From assembly GCA_964458325.1 (NCBI GenBank), contig CAYWIM010000018.1, positions 1 to 55,722 on the forward strand: a stretch of 55,722 nucleotides of DNA, given 5' to 3'. This document shows positions 8,451-17,200 of this stretch, in pieces (the first letter of the stretch is position 1; every line of letters starts with the position of its first letter). This DNA is from JAGMXM01 sp964458325 (GTDB lineage Bacteria; Verrucomicrobiota; Verrucomicrobiia; Limisphaerales; UBA1319). The notes below the pieces were generated by a model. The model was not told the DNA's origin. It ran no database searches and worked only from the letters and a program-made list of their open reading frames with translations. The position numbers were made by a program, and so were the translations under genes.

Positions 8451-9215
8451 TCAGGATCGGGCCGGCGCGGCCGTTTCCTCGATCACCCAATCGTATCCCC
8501 GCTTCTCGAGCTCGAGGGCCAGGTCGCGCCCGCCCGATTTCACGATGCGCCCCGCCAGCAGGACGTGAACCACGTCGGGCACGATGTAGTCGAGCAGCCG
8601 CTGGTAGTGGGTGATCACCACCTGGGCGGCGTCCGGACGCCGCAGCCGGTTCACCCCGGCCGCCACAATCCGCAAGGCGTCGATGTCCAGCCCCGAGTCC
8701 GTCTCATCGAGGATCGCCAGGGCCGGCTCGAGGATCGCCATCTGGAAGACCTCGTGCCGCTTCTTCTCGCCCCCCGAAAAACCTTCGTTGACGGACCGGC
8801 TCAGGAACTTCTCGTCGAATTCGAGCAGCTTCATCCGATCCCGCGCCAGCGCCAGGAAATCCATGGCGTCGAGCGGCTCCTGTCCCCGGTGCTTGCGGAT
8901 CGCGTTCAGAGCCGACTTCAGGAAGTAGGCCGTGTTGACACCCGGAATTTCGACCGGGTATTGAAAGGCAAGAAACACGCCGGCGCGCGCCCGCTCCTCG
9001 GGTTTCAATGCCAGGAGATCCATGCCCAGGAAGCGGACCTCGCCGCCGAGCACCTCGTATTCGGGGCGCCCGGCCAGCACTTGGGCCAGCGTGCTCTTGC
9101 CGCTCCCGTTGGGCCCCATGATGGCATGCACCTCCCCCGGCCGAACCGTTAGATCCAGACCTTGCAGGATCGTTTTGCCCTCGATTGCCACTGACAGGTT
9201 CTTGATCTCTAGCAT
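8451..9215 (-). CDS. sufC: SufC, ABC-type ATPase of the Fe-S scaffold
   Basis: 254 aa. Walker A 'GPNGSGKST' is at residues 34-42, the signature is 'GFSGGEKKRHEVFQ', and Walker B 'LAILDETDSGLDID' carries the SufC-specific DETDSGLD block. The H-loop His is in 'VVITHYQRLLDYI'. It drives conformational change of SufBD during cluster assembly. It is spaced 29 nt after sufB and 16 nt before sufD, in the same operon. Confidence 0.97.
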   Translation of the reverse strand: MLEIKNLSVAIEGKTILQGLDLTVRPGEVHAIMGPNGSGKSTLAQVLAGRPEYEVLGGEVRFLGMDLLALKPEERARAGVFLAFQYPVEIPGVNTAYFLKSALNAIRKHRGQEPLDAMDFLALARDRMKLLEFDEKFLSRSVNEGFSGGEKKRHEVFQMAILEPALAILDETDSGLDIDALRIVAAGVNRLRRPDAAQVVITHYQRLLDYIVPDVVHVLLAGRIVKSGGRDLALELEKRGYDWVIEETAAPARS

Positions 9216-9244
9216 AAAAGTCGCATGACGATGGTTGACTGCCC

Positions 9245-10693
9245 TCAGCCCACGCTGCCCTCGAGGCTCACCCCCAGCAGCTTCTGCGCCTCGACCGCAA
9301 ACTCCATCGGCAGCTGCTTGAACACCTCCTTGCAGTAGCCGTTGACGATCATGTTCACCGCGTCCTGGGTCTCGATCCCGCGCTGGCTGCAGTAGAAAAT
9401 CTGGTCCTCCCCGATCTTCGACGTCGATGCCTCATGCTCGATCTGAGCGGTCGGATTGCGGACCTCGATGTACGGAAACGTGTGCGCCCCGCACTGATCG
9501 CCAATCAGAAGGGAGTCGCACTGGGAGAAATTTCGGGCATGGGCCGCCGTCGGGGCGACTCGGACCAGGCCGCGGTAGCTGTTCTGGCCGTGCCCGGCCG
9601 AGATGCCTTTCGAGACGATGGTGCTGCGGGTGTTGGGGCCGATGTGGATCATCTTGGTGCCCGTGTCCGCCTGCTGGTAGTTGTTGGTCAGCGCCACGGA
9701 GTAGAACTCCCCGACGGATTCCTCGCCCAGCAGAACCACGCCGGGGTATTTCCATGTGATGGCCGATCCCGTCTCGACCTGCGTCCACGAGATCTTCGAG
9801 CGTCGTCCGCGGGCCAGGCCGCGCTTGGTGACGAAGTTGAAAATGCCCCCGCGCCCTTCGGCATCGCCCGGATACCAGTTCTGCACGGTCGAGTACTTGA
9901 TCTCGGCGCCTTCGAGCGCCAGCAGCTCGACCACCGCCGCGTGCAGCTGGTTGGTGTCCCGGATCGGGGCCGTGCACCCCTCGAGATAGCTCACGTAGCT
10001 CCCCGGCTCCGCCACGATCAGCGTCCGCTCGAACTGGCCCGTCTCCGCCGCGTTGATCCGGAAATAGGTCGACAGCTCCATCGGGCACCGGACCCCCTTC
10101 GGGATGTAGCAGAACGATCCGTCGCTGAACACCGCCGAGTTCAGCGCCGCATAGAAATTGTCGGTGTAGGGCACCACTGTCCCCAGGTATTTGCGGACCA
10201 GGTCCGGATGCTCGCGCGCGGCTTCGGAGAAGGACCCGAACAGGACCCCCATCTCCCGAAGCTTCTCCTTGAACGTGGTGGCCACCGACACGCTGTCGAA
10301 CACGGCGTCCACCGCGACCCCCGCCAGCCGCTCCTGCTCATGCAGCGGGATGCCCAGCTTCTGATACGTCCGCAGCAGCTCGGGATCGACTTCCGCCAGG
10401 CTCTTCGGCCGGCTCGCTGCCTGCTTGGGCGCCGAGTAGTAGACGATCTTCTGGAAATCCACTGGCGGATAGCGCAGGTTCGGCCACGTCGGCGGCTTCA
10501 TGGTCAGCCAGTGCCGATAGGCCTTCAGCCGCCACTCGAGGAGAAAGTCCGGCTCGCCCTTCTTGTGCGAGATCCAGCGAACGATCTCCTCGCTCAGGCC
10601 CGCGGGCGCAGCATCCGCATCCAGGTCGGTGACGAAACCATACCGGTATTCGCTCTGGACCAATTGCTCGATCGTCTTGTTGCTGTCGCTCAT
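9245..10693 (-). CDS. sufB: SufB, Fe-S scaffold subunit
   Basis: 482 aa, the usual SufB length. Family blocks visible include 'YRYGFVTDLDADAAP', 'PKGVRCPMELSTYFRIN', 'LEGCTAPIRDTNQLHAAVVE' (conserved Cys), 'KYSTVQNWYPGD', and near the end 'QIEHEASTSKIGEDQIFYC' followed by 'GYCKEVFKQLPMEFAVEA'. It is the main cluster-building subunit with SufC and SufD. Its ATG overlaps the stop of the upstream Fur-family gene as ATGA, so regulator and scaffold are one transcript. Confidence 0.97.
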   Translation of the reverse strand: MSDSNKTIEQLVQSEYRYGFVTDLDADAAPAGLSEEIVRWISHKKGEPDFLLEWRLKAYRHWLTMKPPTWPNLRYPPVDFQKIVYYSAPKQAASRPKSLAEVDPELLRTYQKLGIPLHEQERLAGVAVDAVFDSVSVATTFKEKLREMGVLFGSFSEAAREHPDLVRKYLGTVVPYTDNFYAALNSAVFSDGSFCYIPKGVRCPMELSTYFRINAAETGQFERTLIVAEPGSYVSYLEGCTAPIRDTNQLHAAVVELLALEGAEIKYSTVQNWYPGDAEGRGGIFNFVTKRGLARGRRSKISWTQVETGSAITWKYPGVVLLGEESVGEFYSVALTNNYQQADTGTKMIHIGPNTRSTIVSKGISAGHGQNSYRGLVRVAPTAAHARNFSQCDSLLIGDQCGAHTFPYIEVRNPTAQIEHEASTSKIGEDQIFYCSQRGIETQDAVNMIVNGYCKEVFKQLPMEFAVEAQKLLGVSLEGSVG

Positions 10694-11181
10694 AGGCCTC
10701 TCTTTCCTGCCCGTCCGGCCGCCGCTCGCGCCGTGGCCCGGCCCTTCCGCCCGCAGCCGGCGCAGCGCCCGCGCACGGACAGCTCGTGGTGCGTCGCCCG
10801 GAATCCCGCCGGCAGCACCACCGCCGGCCCCGATCCCGCCTTTCCATATTCCACATCAAAGACCCGGCCGCAAGCCTCGCAATAGAAATGGGCGTGCTCG
10901 AGCGGGTTGGCGCAGAACCGGGTGGCATCCCGGTCGATATGCACCTGGCGGACCAGGCCATGCCGCGCGAGGGCCTCGAGGCAGTTGTACACCGTCGCCA
11001 TCGACACCCCCGACCACACCGTCCGGGCGCGCACGAACACCTCGTTGGCGGTCGGATGATCCGCATGACCCATCAGGATGTCCAGGACCTGGCGCCGCTG
11101 CGGCGTCATCCGGAGCCCCTCCGGGGCCCGCGGCGAGGCATCCGGCCTGGCAGGCGGCTGTCGATTTCGGGCTCGCGCCAT
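10690..11181 (-). CDS. Fur-family transcriptional regulator heading the SUF operon
   Basis: 163 aa. The winged-helix N-terminus includes 'MTPQRRQVLDIL' and 'SMATVYNCLEALARHGLVR'. Metal sites include 'HAHFYCEACGRV' (Cys101, Cys104) and 'CAGCGRK' (Cys140, Cys143), the two CxxC pairs of a structural Zn site. 'HIDRDATRF' lies in the regulatory region, where PerR-type proteins carry an oxidisable His. PerR, Fur or an SufR-like function are all possible; the box upstream fits PerR/Fur. The ATG at 11181 was chosen. A TTG start at 11214 would fall in the promoter. The gene overlaps sufB by 4 nt and should control the operon, including itself. Confidence 0.9.
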   Translation of the reverse strand: MARARNRQPPARPDASPRAPEGLRMTPQRRQVLDILMGHADHPTANEVFVRARTVWSGVSMATVYNCLEALARHGLVRQVHIDRDATRFCANPLEHAHFYCEACGRVFDVEYGKAGSGPAVVLPAGFRATHHELSVRGRCAGCGRKGRATARAAAGRAGKRGL

Positions 11182-11186
11182 GGCAC

Positions 11187-11214
11187 AACATAGCCGGATT
11201 TTTCCCGGAGTCAA
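11187..11214 (-). promoter_or_regulatory. candidate promoter of the regulator-suf operon
   Basis: On the minus strand TTGACT (11214-11209), a 16-nt spacer and TATGTT (11192-11187) form a sigma-70-like promoter. The predicted start lies at about 11180, on the ATG itself (11181), and no Shine-Dalgarno is seen. This suggests a leaderless or nearly leaderless transcript. The Fur/PerR-type box lies 3 nt upstream of the -35. Confidence 0.4.
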
Positions 11215-11217
11215 AAC

Positions 11218-11232
11218 TTAGAATAATTCTAA
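11218..11232. promoter_or_regulatory. 7-1-7 Fur/PerR-type operator
   Basis: TTAGAAT-A-ATTCTAA is a perfect 15-bp palindrome, extended by one further pair (C11217/G11233). It follows the PerR/Fur 7-1-7 plan (TTATAATnATTATAA for PerR) with a single symmetric substitution. It is centred 44 nt upstream of the Fur-family ATG. The AT-rich site stands out from the GC-rich surroundings. Autoregulation of the operon by its own first gene is the inference. Confidence 0.75.
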
Positions 11233-11289
11233 GATCGAGGATGCCATCGGCGCACCCGCCCCAACGCGGATTGCTGTCCGGTCCAGACC

Positions 11290-14200
11290 TTAATCCAGCC
11301 GGGCGCGGTAGAAGCGCTGGTCGTCCGCGATGACCCCGTCATCCTCGACCGCCTCCGGGCTTTGGGTGAGCGGAATGCTTCGCAGATCCTGCCATCCGGC
11401 CGGATCGGTAAGAGACCGGCAATATTGGATGGTATAGGTGCGGCCGGTCCTTCCGCTGATCCGGAGGACGGGCCGGCCGTTGGCGATCTCAAGGTCCAGA
11501 ACCGGCTCGAGAGGGGGCAGCACTCCGTGGACTTCGAGCGTGGCGGCGTCGCTGGTGGCCGACCCGTACGGGCTGGCGACCACGACCCAATAATTGCCCG
11601 CTTGCTCGGGCGCCACCGACGTCAGGACCAGCTCCAGCCCGCTCGCGCCCGCAATGACGTTGCCCGCGTGATACCATTCATAGCTCAACGGCGGATCGCC
11701 CGTTGCGCTGACGCTGAATCGGACCGTATCCCCGGCGTTCGCGGTGGCGCTTTGAGGATCGATGGCGATGGCTGGCGGCTGCGCCACGGCCACTGTGGCG
11801 GGCCCAGTGAGCACGGAACCGATCCCGTTGCTGACTCGGACCTGGTAAGCGCCGGCCTGGGCCGCGCTCGTGTTGGCCAGGATCAGGAACGAATTCGTGG
11901 CGCCCGGGATCTCGACACCATTGAACAGCCATTGATAATCGGGTCGCCGGAAATTGCCGGCGAGAACGCTCAGAACCAGCCGGTCTCCCACCCGGATGGT
12001 TTGGCTCGAGGAAGACGCCAGGATGGCGGGCGGGCTGTCGGCCACGAGGGCAAGGCAATTATTGCCCTTTGCGTCGATGGCCACCACGTTGGTTAGGTTG
12101 GCCGGATACTGACCGCCTGGGGTATAGCCCCACGAGACCACCGTTCCATCCTCCCTGAGCGCATAGCTAGACACTTGGCCTGCGGCAATCGCTATCACAT
12201 TTGTGGCGGTGGACGGTGGCTCGCGCTGTTGATAATCGTTTCTTCCCCACGCCACCAAGCGGCCCTCCGCGGTCAAAGCCAGACCGTGAAAAGCGCCAGC
12301 CGCAATCGCAACCACATTCGTTGCGTTCGCCGGGATTGGGTCTCTCTGTCCGTAATCGTTGTCTCCCCATGCCGCCAAGGTTCCATCGCGTTTTCGGGCG
12401 AGAACGAAATGCTGGCCGGCGGCGATCTCCACGACGTCACGCAGACCCGATGGCACATTGGTCTGTCCTTTGTTATTGTAACCCCAAGCCTTGACCGTGC
12501 CGTCGGATTTCAGGGTGACATTGTAACAATAATTGGCGTCGATCGCGGTGACATCAAAGAGTTCCGCGGGCACATTGGTCTCGCCAAAACTGCTTGGGCC
12601 CCATCCAACGGCTCGCCCGTCGGCCCGCAAGGCCAGGCTGTGGAGCGTGCCGCCGGCGATGGCCACGATGTTGGACAATCCATTCGGCGGCGGCGCGTAG
12701 GGGGACTGGGTCCAGCCCGCGACGGTTCCATCGGCTTTGAGCGCGAGGTTGTGGCGGCCGCCGGCGGCAATCGCGACAGTGTTTGTCAGACCCGACGGAA
12801 CCTTGTTTTCCTGATAGGAATTTTCGCCGTACGCCAGCACGCGTGTTTGCGTCCACATCCGCCGATACATCCCCAGGTAGGCCGGTTCGCTGGAAGTCAT
12901 CCCGACCGCGTTGCTGGCCACCACCGAATAGAGGCCCATCTGGTCGGGCTGCACATTCGTCAGAACCAGGCTTGAATTTGTGGCGCTCGGAATCGGCTCT
13001 CCGTTGAACTGCCACTGGAGGGCGGGCCGCGGATTTCCATAGACCTCGGATGTTAGGATGGCGGTGCTTCCGACGGCTACCGTCTGGCTGGCGGGCGCCA
13101 TCCGCAACTCGGGCGCCATCGGCAGGGCGTGCTCGAAGCACCCGATATCATAACCTGTCCCATACGGGCGCGGCGTGCCGACCAAATCGTCGATCCGATT
13201 GGGCAAGAGGAGACCGGCATCGACGGCCGCCGAATCGCTCGACAGTCGATAGTCTGGATCGGCCGGATCCAGCCAACCCGGATCGGCCACGAGGCTGCCC
13301 GCGTTTGGTACGTCGACCAGGACGTCGTCCCAATAGACCGTTCCGCTGCGATCGAATCCGGCGGCGCCCAGAACAAGGCGTTCGGCCACTGGGTGGTCCT
13401 CGAAGAAAGGCTCTCGCGAGGCGACCATCGTCTGGCCGACCAGCACGCTATACACACCCCGCTGGCAATCGACGTCGATCACCACCGCTTGTGCCTGGTC
13501 GCGGACCAGCGAGATGCCGGTGCTCACATAGCCTCCATTCCGTCCGAAAACCCATTGCCCATTCTCGACGCGCAACACGGCCAGAACTTTATCTCCTCCC
13601 TCGATTCGGACCCATGGCTCGGGGTGGTTGCCTCCGCTGGCAACGGTCAATGTGGTCCCGATCCAGTAGCGGTTCGTGGGTGCGAGGCCGTGGCGAAGCT
13701 GCGGGTCAAGGGCGTTGTCCTTGTCATCCAGGCGCAGCCGGTTGCTCTGGATCGTGAAGGTCCCCGATGCCAGATTCACGGCTTCCCAATTGTTGCTAAC
13801 CAAACCATCCGCCCGGTTGAACCGATCGACAAAGGCCCCGCCACTCAGGGCCGGCGCCCATCCAAACAGACAGCCCCAGGTATTTGTGATCGGAACAGCG
13901 CTGGAAGTCTGAAGAAGACAATTGGTCAAATTTCCATAGACCTTGTCGATCGTCGTCTCCTCGATCGTGGTGTGGAGGCAATCTACCAAGCTGACCTGTC
14001 CGCGGAAAATCCAGCTGTTTTGAGCCGCGAGCGCCCCGTTGGTGCAAGTGGAGCCGAGGAACACGCACCGGTCCGCAACCAACGCAAACGGCTTCTCGAA
14101 TTCAAGGACATAGAAGGCCAAAACATTTTGATCCATGTCGTCCCAACCATATCTGATGCCGTTGTTGATACAAATGCAGTTGCCCGAATGGTCATAAGAA

Positions 14201-17200
14201 CGGTATGGCGCTTCATACGTGAATGGCTCGCCAGTCACCCAGCTCCTGTTGGGGTAGAGGACGCCCCCGACGACATAATATCCGGGCTGGACTGTCTGTT
14301 GAAGTGTCCAAACCCGGTCGCCGATAAAGCCGTTTTCCGCGTCAGACGTAATGGTGGCCATGTGGCCGCCCAGGCGGAAACACTCGTCCCGACCATTGTA
14401 CCAACTCATCTTGGTGGTCGATGCAAAGTACGAATGGTTTTGAAAATCTCCCAGATAAGCATGGCTTGGCGCGTACGCCGCCAGTCCGGTCAAGGTGGCG
14501 TTACTGAAGCAGATCCGTTCGACGTAGGCGCAGTTGGAAAAGCTGCCGCTTAACACGCTGCTGGGCAGCCCGGGGCTCCTATCTGCCGCGATTCGTTCGG
14601 TTCCGGCGAACGAGCCGAGCAGTTGAACGCCGCTGACAAGGGTCAAGTTCTGGTTGATATAGGATCCGCTGGCCAGCCAGACCTGGCCGGTGAACGATCC
14701 GGCCGCATTCGCTCCGGCTTCGAGCGTCGAGAATGCCGTCGGCCAACTGAGCCCATCCTGCTGGCCGGTTGCATTTCTCGGATCCACCAGAACCGCCCGG
14801 GGATCGGCCAGCGTCACCACACGGCGCGCCTCGGCGGTCGCCGTGTCCATCGCCACCCTCAGCCGGTAGGTGAAAGTGCCTGTCGCACCCGGCCGCTGAA
14901 ACTCTCCGAACACACCCTCGAGAACGGGCTGGCTGCCGCTGGCGATATCGGACCAATTGCCTGCTGGATTTTCGCCCGGCGCCACCTGGAGATACCACTG
15001 GAGCTGGTTGGTCAGACTGGAATAGGCCGTGCCACGAACCGTCACCATCGGATACGCGCCTAGCGGGCCGTCCGCGGGCGAATCCAGCTCTGCGATGGGG
15101 AAGCCGCTCGTGGTGAACGACCAGACCGGCGAGGCGTTAGTGCCCATCCCATTTCGGGCGATCACCTGCCAATGGTACTCGGTGGCGACGGCGAGGGGCG
15201 GGGGGACGGCGTATTGGCTGTCCGAGGCGGTCGCGGTGGGGGCCGATGGTCGAGCGGTGGTTGCCGGCCATAGGAATACCTCGTATACACCGGCGCTGGT
15301 CGAGTCGCTCCAATCGAGTGTCAAATCGACCGGCGCCTCCTTCGCTCCGGCGAGAGGATTCAAAGGGGCGAAGACGGACGGAGCAGCAAGCCGGTTGGTC
15401 AGCGCCCGCTCGCACGCCACCGATCCGATGGCGTTGGTGCAGGTCAACCGGAGCGTCACCGGCCCGTTCGGGATTTCGTAGTTGTGATTCCAATCGGCGA
15501 TCGGGCCGTTATTGACCGTCTGGCGGCCGCTCGAGATGAGCGTCCACTGAGCGCCATCGCGCGAGTATTCGAGGCGCCACCCGAATCCGGGCTGAATGCC
15601 CGCATCGCCGGCGGATCCGACAATCGAAAGCCGTTTCGACTCCGCCAAGTCATATCCGTCCGGCGGGAAGGCCAGGTTGCAGGTGAACCAATCGACCACG
15701 TAATTCACGCTCACGGGGGCGGTCGTCCGGGTCAGGCTCAGGCGGTCGGTTGCGCGGGCGACGATTTGATAAAGACCCTCGAAATCGAGATCGAGCGAGA
15801 CACCCCAGCTGCCATTCGTCCATCCCGAGACGGTCTCGAAAGTCCACCCGCCGTCGGTGCTCAACTCGATCTTTGCCACACCCGCCCCGGGGTCGAAATA
15901 CTGGCCCTGGATCAGGATGGGCAAGGCCGCGAAATAGGCGCCTTCAGCCAATCCCTGAAGGCCGATCCAAGGCGGGCTGTTGTCGACAATCAACGGATTG
16001 GATGTGCCGGCTGGGGAAGGATTGCCGGCCGGGTCTGCGACTACGATCTCGATCCGGCCCAAGGCGGCTTCGGCCCACTGGCTGTTCGTCACTACGCCAC
16101 CGATCGATCCGTTGGGCAAAATCGCCACCGAAATTCCGCTGTTCGTCAGCACGATTCCCGTTTCACCGATCAACCGCGCCGAGACGAGCACAGCGTTGCT
16201 TTCGCACTGGCCAGCGATTGCGATCGCATTGCCATTGCGCACAAAACCATCCTGATCGGCGGGCGCCGAAATCTGAACCACGGGCGCCGCGGGCGGCGTG
16301 GTGTCGATCTGGAACGTCGAATACGACAGCGACGTCACCCGGGCCGCCGTATCGCTCGCCACCAACCGCACCGTATACACGCCGTCCGCCCAGTTCGACA
16401 TGTTCAAGCTGGCGAGCAAAATCCCGTTCGTGACCGCCGCTGGCGAATAGGTGTCGAGCTGCCAGCTGGTGTCGCCGATCGTTTCCGGCGTCCCGGCACC
16501 GTGGAAAATCCTGAAGGAAGAGCTGGCGGTCCCGCGCACTTCGAACGTGTCCCGCTGGTAGCTCCCTGGCGCCGGATTCGAGATGATCGCCACGGGCGCA
16601 TTGGCCTTGAGCTGGATCGGGATTTCGGCTCCCGCCGAGTTCCCGGCCCGGTCTCGTATGGCGCAGCTAACCCGGTAATCGTTGGTTGCCACCTCGCCGG
16701 TGGTTGTCCAGAGAAACTCGAAAGCTCCGGGGGCGCCCGCGGGGGCCATCGCCTGGCCGTTGACCGGCGTTGCCATCGGCGCGCCATTGGTCCGGGTTAT
16801 CGTGACGATCGCGGCCAGGTTGGCTTCCCCATTCCCATCGATGGCTCGAATGCGAATCGTCTGGCCGGGCGAATACACCCCGTCGTTATCGGTGGGGTAT
16901 TGGCTGTTGGCGGAGGTCAACTGAATCACCGGCCCCTGGCTGTCGAGCGTGAGGACCAGATCCGGCCCAAAATCGTTCGCCCCGTTGTCGTCCCAATGGT
17001 TGGCCGCGTCTCCCAGTTTGGTTTCGACCAGGTAGTTGGTCGCATCCGGCTGGCCGGCGGTGTCCCAAAGGAAATAGTAGCTGCCAGGCGCGCCCGGGTC
17101 CTCGGTCATCGGTGCGTCAAAGATGGGTGGCGATATGGCCTGACTGCCCCGGGTGATGGTGATGCGTCCAGCCAATCCCGCCGTACGGTTGCGATCCTGG

